Source: Xanthobacter dioxanivorans
GTDB taxonomy: Bacteria; Pseudomonadota; Alphaproteobacteria; Rhizobiales; Xanthobacteraceae
Reading direction: 5' to 3'
NCBI RefSeq assembly: GCF_016807805.1
Contig: NZ_CP063363.1
Coordinates: 62,001-126,000 of the forward strand
DNA length: 64,000 nucleotides
The notes beneath the pieces are model-generated. The model was not told the DNA's origin, did no database searches, and worked only from the letters and a program-made list of their open reading frames with translations. Positions 35,509-43,414 of the stretch are shown piece after piece. Both the position numbers and the translations under genes were made by a program. Each line of letters begins with the position of its first letter. The first letter of the stretch is position 1.

Positions 35509-35683
35509 ATTGCTGGCATAGCAGCAAACCGCATTGACGGCAAGAATTTTTGCTTAAATGCCTTATTGCTGGCAATACAGCAAATATTAAGCCCCGCCCT
35601 TGCCCCTCGCTCCCTCTCGAAAGCCCGTAGGACGGTTGCCGCCGGCGCGAACGTGGCGGTTTTGCTGTGAGGGTGCCGCCTCC

Positions 35684-35706
35684 CGATCCGCCTTATACGC
35701 GGATCG
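35684..35706. terminator. 8-bp hairpin beyond the replication-type gene
   Basis: CGATCCGC and GCGGATCG surround a 7-nt loop, 46 bp past the stop of the minus-strand gene ending at 35752. No T-run is seen, so termination function is uncertain. Confidence 0.35.
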
Positions 35707-35751
35707 GAACCGCCGCAGGGCTGCGCAAGCAGCCCGAACAGCGGCGACCGC

Positions 35752-36406
35752 TTATGTTTGCCCTCTTAGATAAAGATCAGATGGGGATTCAGTCTGGTTA
35801 TCGGACTCACGTTTCATCACACTCTTTGCCAGCATCACGAGGGCCTTACCGAGCGGGCTATCGCCGGTGTCGAGCTGCGTCCGCTCATCGAGGGGCAGGG
35901 TGGTCTTGTAGGCGTCGATTGCCTCGCTCCATGCCTGCTGATCCTGTCCATGATCAGCAGGCGGGGGCGGGGCCTTGCCGAACCTGCCGAGAAACTGACG
36001 GGCCTTTTCCGGCAAGGACAGGCGATAGGCGTTGCTCGTCTGCTGGACCTGTGGGCCGCGCCCCTCGTTGCCGGTCGGCTCGTAGCGCCGCAGCCAGTCG
36101 ATGAAACCATGCGCCCGCAGGTTCTTCAGCGCCCGCACGATCGTATCGCGCGACCGGCCTAGCCGATCCATGATCGTGGTGATTGACGGCTCTAACCGGC
36201 CGGTGCGGAAGTCTATGAGATTGACGAACAGCCGCAGCACGTCGAGCGCCACCGATCCTAGCGGGCCGCTTCGCTCGCCCTTCTCGTGCAAGCCGGCCTC
36301 ATTGTAGATTTCGGCCGCCTTCAAGATTGCCTGAACGTCCTTGCGCGTCGTCGGCCGCCATATCCGGCCCTCCGATCGGCCCCGGATATGACTATGCCGG
36401 CGAACT
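35752..36406 (-). pseudogene. plasmid replication-type protein, C-terminal part (split by Tn3 element)
   Basis: From the target duplication leftwards the frame reads VRRHSHIRGRSEGRIWRPTT, then GPLGSVALDVLRLFVNLIDF and a winged helix (EPSITTIMDRLGRSRDTIVR, ALKNLRAHGFIDWLRRYEPT). It ends at 35752 after about 218 codons. Its N-terminal 75 codons are at 14074-14299, and both pieces share the valine codon inside GAACT in the same frame. The transposon end supplies an in-frame ATG at 36546 (METAAILLPRFSTG), so a hybrid protein could be made, but it would lack the natural N-terminus. Confidence 0.7.
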
Positions 36407-39400
36407 GGGATCAGAACAAGAGCTGTGCAGAATCGTACGCTAAGGTCGAACGAAGCGTGAACCGAGATTCTTGTGTCTCGCGATTTCCAGGCGCGCCGTC
36501 TGATCCCAGTGGAAAACCGTGGCAGTAGGATAGCTGCTGTTTCCACATCCAGTCAGCTCGGCAACATTGAGCGGGAGTTGGTGTGTGCGGAGTTGAGCAG
36601 TGGCCAGGCGCAAGATTCTCAAAGCTCAGGATCGTCGGGAGCTTTTCGATATTCCGGCTGATGAGGACAGTCTAATCCGACACTATTCATTGTCCGCGTC
36701 GGATCGCCTCGAAATTGACCTTCGCAGGCGCGAGCACAATAAGCTCGGCTTCGCTGTTCAGCTTTGCGTGATGCGACATCCGGGCCGGGTGCTGGCCGCA
36801 GGCGAAATTCCGCCGCGTGCGATGCTGAAATATGTGGCCGACCAGATCGGCGCCGATCCCACTGCGTTTACAATCTATGCCCGCCGGGAAGAGACGCGCC
36901 GCGATCACATTGCGCGCCTGATGATCTATCTCGGCGTCAGAAGCGCGACAGCTCAGGATCGTCGCGCGGGGCTGTTGTCGGCAATTGAGGCGGCCACGAT
37001 GTCCGACAGCGGCGCTTCGATTGTGAATGCCATTGTCGCCACGATGCGAGAACGCGGAGCCCTGTTGCCCGCGGTGGAGATCATCGAGCGAATGGCGCTT
37101 GCGGCCCGCGCCATAGCTCGCCGTCGCGCGGAGACAGCGCTTATCGACGGTCTCACACCTGAGAAGCTGCTGGCTCTCGACAAGCTGCTCGAGGTTGATG
37201 CGGCGGTCGGCCAGACTCGCTTCCATTGGTTGCGGTCCGCGCCGGAAGCGCCCGCAGCTTCAAATCTGGTAGGACTGACTGAACGAATTGCCTTCCTGCG
37301 CACGCTCGGGATCGATCCCGGTTTGCGGGCGCGCGTGGCATCCGGGCGGTGGGACCAAATGGTCCGTGAGGGCAATGCCACACCGGCGTGGCTGGCCAAC
37401 GACTTCAATGCCAGCCGTCGCCACGCCCTGATTGTCGCGCAGGTGATCAAGCTCGGCGAGAAGCTAACCGATGATGCCGTTACGATGTTCATCAAGCTGA
37501 TCGGGCGGCTGTTCTCCCAGGCGCACAGTCGCAAGAAACGGCGGCACATGGACCAACGGACAGACACCTCCAAGGCCCTGCGTATGTTCCTCGATACGAT
37601 AACAGCGCTGCAATCGGCCAACGATCGGGGTCAGGACGCGCTTGAGGTTCTTGACCAAAAGGTCGGTTGGCACCGGCTGCTTCGAATGAAGCCTGAGCTT
37701 GCAGCAATGGTCGAGGACAACGAGGCATCCCCGCTGGTCCTGGCGGCCGAGCAGTATGGTGGCGTCCTCAAATACGCGACGGCGTTCCTGGCAACCTTTA
37801 CGTTCCGTTCAGCGCGCCGCCACGATTCTCTGCTCACAGCTATTGCGATGCTCCGAAGGCTTCATTCGGAGGGACGGCGCACACTGCCCGAGCGTGTTCC
37901 GACCAGCCATCTCAGTCCAACCGATCGGAAACTGATCTTTGGGCAGCAGAAGCCCGATCGTCGGCTCTATGAGATAGCCACGCTCGCCGCATTGCGCGAG
38001 CGCCTTCGCTCGGCGGATATCTGGGTGGAGGGCAGCCGCTCGTTCCGCCCGATCGACGACCACCTCATGCCGCGATCTACGTTCACCGCGATGAAGGAAG
38101 AGGATCGGCTTGGCCTTGGTGTGGGCAGTGACGGCGCCGCTTGGCTGAACGAAGTAATGCAGGTGCTGGACTTCAATCTGAAGCGCCTGGCCTATCGCGC
38201 TCGCGCTGGTAAGCTCAAGGGTGTTCGTCTCGAAGCGGGAACGCTGATCGTGACGCCGACCGTCGGCGACGTTCCTGCGGCAGCCGAAGAACTGAACGCA
38301 GAGATCAGCGAGATGTATCCGCTTGTCGAAGTTCCTGATCTCCTTAGGGAAGTGCATGATTGGACGGGCTTTGCCGATCACTTCACACATGTCCGCACGG
38401 GTGACGCCCCACGGAATGTCTCCGCCATGCTGGCCGGCATCTTGGCCGATGCAACCAATCTTGGTCCGAAGCGGATGGCCGGCGCCTCCAAGGGCATCAG
38501 CGCCCATCAGATTGGCTGGATGCGCACCTTCCATGCCCGATCAGAAACCTATCGCGCCGCTCAGGCCTGCATCACCGACGCCCATACCGGTCACCCGCAT
38601 TCCCGTCTGTGGGGCAACGGAACGACCGCGTCGTCCGACGGACAGTTCTTCCGTGTGAGCGACCGAGCGGCAAAACGCGGCGACGTCAACCTGCACTATG
38701 GCAGCGAGCCGGGATCGAAATTCTACAGCCACCTGTCGGACCAGTACGGCTATTTCAGCATTTTGCCGATCAGCCCCACGGAAAGCGAAGCGGCCTATGT
38801 GCTCGATGGCCTGTTTGACCAAGATACGATCCTGGATATCCAGGAGCATTTTACTGACACTGGTGGCGCGAGCGATCACGTCTTCGGGCTGTTCGCCCTG
38901 ATCGGCAAACGCTTCGCGCCTCGATTGCGCAATCTCAAAGATCGAAAGTTCCACACATTCGAGAAGGGCGATGCCTACCCGGCGCTGACGAACCACATCG
39001 GGGCTCCGATTAACACCGCGTTGATTCTCGATCGTTGGGACGATCTGCTCCATCTGGCAGCCTCGATCACGACGCGCTCCGTCGTCCCCTCGACCATCCT
39101 CAAAAAGCTCTCGGCGTCTCCGATGGAAAGCCAGCTGGCAAAGGCGCTGCGGGAACTCGGCCGGATTGAGCGCTCGCTGTTCATGATCGAATGGTATTCG
39201 AGCCCAGCCTTGCGCCGACGGTGCCAAGCCGGCCTCAACAAGGGTGAGGCAGCGCATAAGCTCAAACGCGCGGTGTTCTTCCACGAGCGCGGCGAAATCC
39301 GTGACCGTTCATTCGAGAGCCAAGCATTCCGCGCGTCTGGCCTCAATCTTGTCGTCAGCGCCATCGTGCACTGGAACACCGTCTATCTCGACCGCGCTGT

Positions 39401-39632
39401 CACTCATCTGAAGCGAGACGGCAGAAACATTCCCGACACGCTGCTCAAGCACGTCTCGCCGCTCAGTTGGGAACACATCAACCTGACCGGCATCTACACC
39501 TGGGATACTGAGCACCAGATGCCCGAAGGCTTCCGATCGCTTCGCTTGCAAGCCCCAGTCCGGCGAGTAGCATGATGTTCATGATTCGTTCGGCCTTAGC
39601 GTACGATTTTGAGCAGCTCTTGTTCTGACCCC
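36407..39632 (+). mobile_element. Tn3-family element without resolvase, copy 2
   Basis: Same length (3,226 bp), same terminal repeats and same single gene as copy 1 at 10848-14073; I noticed no base difference on reading. Its left 5-bp flank is GAACT, equal to the right flank of copy 1, and its right flank (CACAT) does not match GTATA at the left of copy 1. The two copies are direct repeats, so recombination between them could excise the 25.6-kb circle. Confidence 0.9.
36600..39575 (+). CDS. tnpA: Tn3-family transposase TnpA (copy 2)
   Basis: The 991-residue product is identical to that of 11041-14016, with the same GTG start and GGAG ribosome site. The catalytic DDE region (TASSDGQFFRVSDRA; TDTGGASDHVFGLFALIG) is intact. 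Identity of two full copies implies recent duplication or gene conversion. The plus-strand gene reads toward the AbiE block to the right. The outward-facing left end carries an ATG-initiated frame able to fuse to neighbouring genes. Confidence 0.93.
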   Translation: MARRKILKAQDRRELFDIPADEDSLIRHYSLSASDRLEIDLRRREHNKLGFAVQLCVMRHPGRVLAAGEIPPRAMLKYVADQIGADPTAFTIYARREETRRDHIARLMIYLGVRSATAQDRRAGLLSAIEAATMSDSGASIVNAIVATMRERGALLPAVEIIERMALAARAIARRRAETALIDGLTPEKLLALDKLLEVDAAVGQTRFHWLRSAPEAPAASNLVGLTERIAFLRTLGIDPGLRARVASGRWDQMVREGNATPAWLANDFNASRRHALIVAQVIKLGEKLTDDAVTMFIKLIGRLFSQAHSRKKRRHMDQRTDTSKALRMFLDTITALQSANDRGQDALEVLDQKVGWHRLLRMKPELAAMVEDNEASPLVLAAEQYGGVLKYATAFLATFTFRSARRHDSLLTAIAMLRRLHSEGRRTLPERVPTSHLSPTDRKLIFGQQKPDRRLYEIATLAALRERLRSADIWVEGSRSFRPIDDHLMPRSTFTAMKEEDRLGLGVGSDGAAWLNEVMQVLDFNLKRLAYRARAGKLKGVRLEAGTLIVTPTVGDVPAAAEELNAEISEMYPLVEVPDLLREVHDWTGFADHFTHVRTGDAPRNVSAMLAGILADATNLGPKRMAGASKGISAHQIGWMRTFHARSETYRAAQACITDAHTGHPHSRLWGNGTTASSDGQFFRVSDRAAKRGDVNLHYGSEPGSKFYSHLSDQYGYFSILPISPTESEAAYVLDGLFDQDTILDIQEHFTDTGGASDHVFGLFALIGKRFAPRLRNLKDRKFHTFEKGDAYPALTNHIGAPINTALILDRWDDLLHLAASITTRSVVPSTILKKLSASPMESQLAKALRELGRIERSLFMIEWYSSPALRRRCQAGLNKGEAAHKLKRAVFFHERGEIRDRSFESQAFRASGLNLVVSAIVHWNTVYLDRAVTHLKRDGRNIPDTLLKHVSPLSWEHINLTGIYTWDTEHQMPEGFRSLRLQAPVRRVA

Positions 39633-39717
39633 CACATGCGCATCGGCCAATCGCTCCAGGCGCCAGCCAGCAGCAGGTGGCGGAGCCCAGGTCGCACCCC
39701 GCCCTTCTTCGCTGCAG

Positions 39718-39789
39718 TGACCAATTTTTGGATATAATTTTTGGTCGCGCCGTCATTGCCACTGACCAATTTCTGGATATAATTTTCGG
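39718..39789 (+). promoter_or_regulatory. duplicated 27-bp promoter/operator unit upstream of abiEi
   Basis: Two 27-bp direct repeats (39718-39744 and 39763-39789) with a 45-bp period differ at two positions. Each contains TGACCAATTT and GGATATAATTTT, so each carries a TATAAT -10 element. The second lies 18-24 bp before the abiEi ATG. The arrangement suggests autoregulation by AbiEi, or tandem promoters. Confidence 0.6.
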
Positions 39790-39806
39790 ACACAAACGGA
39801 TGCCTG

Positions 39807-40550
39807 ATGCCGGATCCTACGTCCGATACCCTCGACCGCATCCATGACCGGATCGCCAAGGCGGCACCGGCCGGGGTGTGGTCCCGCGCCGACTTCCTCG
39901 ATATCGGGACGCCCAATGCCGTGGAGAAAGCGCTGCAGAGGCTGACCCGGCGGGGCGACATCCGCCGCCCTCACCGTGGCCTCTACGACAAGCCCACAAC
40001 CAGCAAGCTGACCGGCAAGATGGTGTTTCCGCCGCGCGCCGCGTTCATCGACGCCATCGCCCGGCGCGACAAGCTGCGTGTGCTGGTCGACGGCATGACG
40101 GCGGCGAACGATCTCGGCCTGACCACCGCCGTTCCGGCCCGGTCGACGATCCATGCGGACACCTATCCGCGGACGATCGAGATCGAGGCCAACGCCGGCG
40201 ATCCCAAGGCCGCGCAGCCGGTCATTTACAGGCTGGACTTCAAGCGCATTTCGGCCAAGACCGCATTCTGGGCCGGCCGGCCGGCCATGCGCGTGGTCCA
40301 GGCCCTGACGTGGTATCGGGACGAAAAATCGAGCCTCGATGCGGCCGTCAACGGCATCGTGCGGCATCTGTCGCAGGCCCCCAACCGAGGGCAGGTCGCG
40401 CAGGACCTGCGCGACAACATCCAGGCGGTGCCAGCATGGATGTACCCCCTGGCGGAGACGATCGCGCGCAAGCTACTTGGCCAGGAAGGCGGGGCTGATG
40501 AACCCGATCCCGAGCGGCCGAAGGGGGAGCATGCAAGAGACGTTCATTGA
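39807..40550 (+). CDS. abiEi: AbiEi-family antitoxin / transcriptional regulator
   Basis: The 247-residue protein begins with a winged-helix segment (GVWSRADFLDIGTPNAVEKA, LQRLTRRGDIRRPHRGLYDK), followed by the larger AbiEi-type domain (VFPPRAAFIDAIARRDKLRV, DGMTAANDLGLTTAVPARST). AbiEi proteins repress the operon and oppose the AbiEii nucleotidyltransferase by a type IV mechanism. The gene overlaps abiEii by 20 bp. The repeated TATAAT-containing unit upstream is the likely operator. This is the first gene of a four-gene plus-strand block ending at 43412. Confidence 0.85.
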   Translation: MPDPTSDTLDRIHDRIAKAAPAGVWSRADFLDIGTPNAVEKALQRLTRRGDIRRPHRGLYDKPTTSKLTGKMVFPPRAAFIDAIARRDKLRVLVDGMTAANDLGLTTAVPARSTIHADTYPRTIEIEANAGDPKAAQPVIYRLDFKRISAKTAFWAGRPAMRVVQALTWYRDEKSSLDAAVNGIVRHLSQAPNRGQVAQDLRDNIQAVPAWMYPLAETIARKLLGQEGGADEPDPERPKGEHARDVH

Positions 40551-41661
40551 AATCCTCCGCGCGAGCGTCGACGATCGCCGCGCCCTCTTTTCGACCGTCG
40601 CCGCCGGGCTCGAGACCCGCGCGGAGAACGTCGAGAAGGACCTCTATGTCTGCTGGGTGCTCGACTTCCTGTTCAACCGCCGGCCACACGATCCCATCGG
40701 ACTCTATTTCAAGGGTGGCACCAGCCTCAGCAAGGCCTATGGACTGATCCGCCGCTTCTCCGAAGACATCGACATCGGCATCTACAAGGCCGACCTGAAG
40801 GTGCCGCTGGAAGCCGACATCGCCGCCCTGCCCTCGCCGACCCAGCAGCAGAAGGCACTGACCGACCGGGTCGACGAAGCGGCGCGGCAGTATATTTCCG
40901 GCCCGCTCAGAACCCTGCTGAGCGAGGAGATCACCGTCGTCGAAAGGGAGGCCGGGCAGAAGGGACATTTTTCCCTCAGCTTCGGCTTCGATCCCTACCG
41001 GAACAGGGAGGCCCTCGACATCCTGGTGGTCGGCTACAGGAGCGCCTTCGACGCCGGCGACGACTACGTCCAGGCGGCGGTCCGCATCGAGGGCGGCGCG
41101 CGGCCCGATCCCGTGCCCGCGGAGCCGCGAACGATCGTTCCCTATGTCGCCTCGGAAATGCCCGAGGACCGCGATCTCACCGTCGGAAGCATCATGACGG
41201 TCAAACCCGAGCGGACCTTTTGGGAAAAGGTGCTGATCCTGCACGCCATGACCGAGATGACCGTGAAGCGCCGTCTCGACGCCAGGCCGGACCGCCCGGA
41301 ACCCAATCTCGATCGCTACTCGCGCCACTATTACGACGTCCATCAGATCTGGACCCATCCAGACTATGGCGTCGCGACCGCCTCGATGCTCGACCTCGCC
41401 GAAGCCTCCCGCCAACACAAGATGCTGATGTTTCGCGCGCCGGATCATCGGTACGACCGGGCGGTGCCGGGGACCTATCGTCTTGTCCCCACCCCGGAAA
41501 TGCGCGCAAAGCTGGCAGCCGACTATGCGCGCATGTCCGCAATGATCTTCGGGACACCGCCCTCCTTCGAGGAGGTGATGGCGAGCATCGAAACGCTCGA
41601 ACGACACCTCAACTCGCCCTCGGTGTCGCATCCCGATCAGCTGGGCTCGACAGCGCCATGA
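40531..41661 (+). CDS. abiEii: AbiEii-family nucleotidyltransferase toxin
   Basis: From ATG 40531 (GGGGGAGC upstream) the 376-residue protein carries FKGGTSLSKAYGLIRRFSED followed by IDIGIYKADL, the GS...D-x-D signature of AbiEii nucleotidyltransferases, near residues 65-90. VKPERTFWEKVLILHAMTEM and HYYDVHQIWTHPDYGVATAS are further conserved blocks. Family toxins transfer nucleotides to tRNA and arrest growth, giving phage abortive infection. The stop codon overlaps the next start (ATGA at 41658-41661), tying it to the T5orf172-type gene, which is not part of known AbiE systems. Confidence 0.87.
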   Translation: MQETFIEILRASVDDRRALFSTVAAGLETRAENVEKDLYVCWVLDFLFNRRPHDPIGLYFKGGTSLSKAYGLIRRFSEDIDIGIYKADLKVPLEADIAALPSPTQQQKALTDRVDEAARQYISGPLRTLLSEEITVVEREAGQKGHFSLSFGFDPYRNREALDILVVGYRSAFDAGDDYVQAAVRIEGGARPDPVPAEPRTIVPYVASEMPEDRDLTVGSIMTVKPERTFWEKVLILHAMTEMTVKRRLDARPDRPEPNLDRYSRHYYDVHQIWTHPDYGVATASMLDLAEASRQHKMLMFRAPDHRYDRAVPGTYRLVPTPEMRAKLAADYARMSAMIFGTPPSFEEVMASIETLERHLNSPSVSHPDQLGSTAP

Positions 41662-42500
41662 GGATGTTCGCAACCCGCGTCTGGGGCCTGGGATTTGAAC
41701 GTCTGCCGATCGCGACCTTCGGATCGGCAGGCCACCTCAACCGTCTCCTCAGGCTTGCCGAACGCGGTGACCGCCTGCTGTTCGTGGGCACGAAGACGGA
41801 GCGCACACCAGACTCCCTCCAAGGGCGATTGCTGGGAATGGCGGAGATTGGTTTCGAACCGCTACGCACGCTCGAGATCGCCACCCACGCCGACCTCGAT
41901 CCCCGCGACTTCGACGAGCGCGGCAACTACAAATTTCCTCATGCGGTCGCACTGACCCGGGCATGGCGCTTTGTGCCGCAGCCGGTGGTGACGGACACGC
42001 TGTCCGCCCAGCTGACCATGCTCGCGACGCCGGGCGTGGAGGAGCTTGAGGAGGATGATGTAAGGCGCGTCCTGGCCCTCGCTGCCGAGCCGCTCGTGCT
42101 GCCCGAGCTTGCCTCGCTCCAGCGGATGCGACAACTGAACGAGCTTCTTCGGCCGACCACCGGCCCGAGACCCCACGACACAACGTACGGCGTGCAACGC
42201 TCCGCTCAGAACGCCGCCGCGACCTACGCTTTGCGGTTCGGCAAGAGGAACATCTTCAAGATCGGCCACGCCGAGGATGTGAAGGTACGTCTCGCCGCCG
42301 TGAACCAGCACATCCCCGTCGAGGTGCTCAACGAGCAATGGGCGATTTTCCTGACCCAACCCTGGAAGACCTCCATCGAGGCCTACGAGATGGAGCAGCG
42401 CGTCTTGACCCGCATGGAACCGAGCCGGACCGGCTTCGAACGCCTGCAGTGCTCGGAAGCCGAATTGCAATCCGCATGGGCGGCCAGCCTTCTCCCTTGA
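41658..42500 (+). CDS. GIY-YIG/T5orf172-like (MUG113-type) nuclease-domain protein
   Basis: The 280-residue protein starts at ATG 41658, overlapping the abiEii stop. The C-terminal third contains ATYALRFGKRNIFKIGHAED, VKVRLAAVNQHIPVEVLNEQ and YEMEQRVLTRMEP, which match the GIY-YIG-related T5orf172 fold (the YAL...FKIG element, then a conserved Arg and Glu). The N-terminal two thirds are unassigned. Such domains occur in phage and defence-island proteins and are predicted nucleases. Translational coupling to AbiEii suggests functional linkage. Confidence 0.7.
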   Translation: MRMFATRVWGLGFERLPIATFGSAGHLNRLLRLAERGDRLLFVGTKTERTPDSLQGRLLGMAEIGFEPLRTLEIATHADLDPRDFDERGNYKFPHAVALTRAWRFVPQPVVTDTLSAQLTMLATPGVEELEEDDVRRVLALAAEPLVLPELASLQRMRQLNELLRPTTGPRPHDTTYGVQRSAQNAAATYALRFGKRNIFKIGHAEDVKVRLAAVNQHIPVEVLNEQWAIFLTQPWKTSIEAYEMEQRVLTRMEPSRTGFERLQCSEAELQSAWAASLLP

Positions 42501-42518
42501 GACGAGATTCCCCTCGCA

Positions 42519-43412
42519 ATGAACCAACCACCCATCTTCCTTGAGATAGAGCGACAAGCAAAGGTCCGGCGGATCTTCCAATCCGTATTGGAGCCCTGCG
42601 GTGTTTGGGATCAGGTCAAAGACGTCGAATTCACCCTCCGACCGGAAGTGATCGTAGAGCCTACGCATAGCAAGGTGCTTTCTGACGCGATCCTCAACCA
42701 CATGTTTCCGCACGCACCACAGCCAGCGGAACTTTTTCACTACACCAGCATCGATTCACTGAAGGGTATTGCAAAAACCGGGCTCCTGCGCCTCCATTGG
42801 GTCCACAAGCGCATTGATCAGGGTGAGCTCGAACCCTTCGCCATCAAGCATCGGCTGAAAGGTTACCTCGATTCATCGGAGAGTGAGCCCTATTTCAAGA
42901 CCTTGTCCAAGGACCTCTTCTACATTTCGCTGACATGTCCGGGTTGCGGTGACGAATTCGAACTATGGCGCGCCTTTGCGCTGGGCGGCACCAGAGTGCG
43001 GTTGAGGCTCTTGGTGAACCCCTCGCGCGCCGAACTGCGGAAGATTCAGTATGAACCACCCGCGGGCACGCTTCTGATGGAACTGAACAGCACGCTTGCA
43101 GCCGAGGGTGAGCCACCCTTTGTACCGTGGACGGTGTCGAAGATCGGCGCCTTCTATCTGCCGTCGACGCTTCATCGGGAAGATGAGGTCCGGCTACTCA
43201 TAAAGCGATACCCGGGAGGCCGAGACGAGACCGAATTTGACGGCCAGAATCGATACTGGCCGCTGCCGATTGGCCAACACAACGATTTCTGCGGCATCCG
43301 GCTTCTCGAGATCCAGTGCGGTCCCGCTGCACAGAGGAGAGACGTGCTGTCCGCCATTGCGGGCACGCCGTTTGAGACGACCGTGCCGGTCACCTGCGCG
43401 CCTCAGCCGTAA
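42519..43412 (+). CDS. DUF2971-like protein
   Basis: The 297-residue protein contains AELFHYTSIDSLKGIAKTGL followed by LRLHWVHKRIDQGELEPFAI, and later LFYISLTCPGCGDEFELWRA followed by FALGGTRVRLRL. These match the HYTS...GI...LW and WR-x-FA-x-GG-x-x-V-x-L pattern of DUF2971 proteins. That family is uncharacterised and frequent in genomic islands. It lies 18 bp after the T5orf172-type gene with no ribosome site as strong as its neighbours, and completes the plus-strand block. Its stop is only 2 bp from the stop of the convergent minus-strand gene. Confidence 0.6.
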   Translation: MNQPPIFLEIERQAKVRRIFQSVLEPCGVWDQVKDVEFTLRPEVIVEPTHSKVLSDAILNHMFPHAPQPAELFHYTSIDSLKGIAKTGLLRLHWVHKRIDQGELEPFAIKHRLKGYLDSSESEPYFKTLSKDLFYISLTCPGCGDEFELWRAFALGGTRVRLRLLVNPSRAELRKIQYEPPAGTLLMELNSTLAAEGEPPFVPWTVSKIGAFYLPSTLHREDEVRLLIKRYPGGRDETEFDGQNRYWPLPIGQHNDFCGIRLLEIQCGPAAQRRDVLSAIAGTPFETTVPVTCAPQP

Positions 43413-43414
43413 GC

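Larger units (their letters stand above)
33758..35576. repeat. dispersed TTGCTGGCAA/TTGCCAGCAA motif around the parA region
   Basis: The 10-bp motif or its complement occurs at 33758-33767, 34521-34530, 34545-34554, 34838-34847, 34863-34872 and 35566-35575, with a one-base variant at 35510-35519. All are in the gaps between the toxin-antitoxin, ribbon-helix-helix and parA genes. A longer 24-bp identical unit (34855-34878 and 35557-35580) flanks parA. These are likely centromere or operator sites for the ribbon-helix-helix partner, or iterons. Confidence 0.65.
14074..36406. mobile_element. captured circular mobilizable plasmid, linearised between the two Tn3-family copies
   Basis: The 22.3-kb segment begins with GAACT directly after copy 1 and ends with GAACT directly before copy 2, i.e. 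the target duplication of one insertion found at the two far ends of the segment. The minus-strand gene entering at 14299-14074 and the one leaving at 36406-35752 rejoin in frame through that pentamer into one 291-codon reading frame. This arrangement is expected if the segment was a circle carrying a single Tn copy that then merged with a second copy elsewhere. Contents are resolvase, HigBA, type III R-M, relaxase with oriT, traD-traG, toxin-antitoxin and parA, a typical mobilizable plasmid set. Confidence 0.8.

Noticed and set aside
33758-35576. CRISPR array
   Set aside because: The repeated motif is only 10 bp, palindrome-like, irregularly spaced and in both orientations. No cas gene is near.
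36407-36546. Transposon-encoded N-terminus of the gene at 35752 as a genuine part of the protein
   Set aside because: The same 45 codons occur at copy 1 fused to unrelated sequence, so they belong to the transposon end.
10848-39632. A classical composite transposon bounded by one target duplication outside both Tn copies
   Set aside because: The outer 5-bp flanks (GTATA and CACAT) differ, while the inner flanks are both GAACT. The inner match points to circle integration instead.
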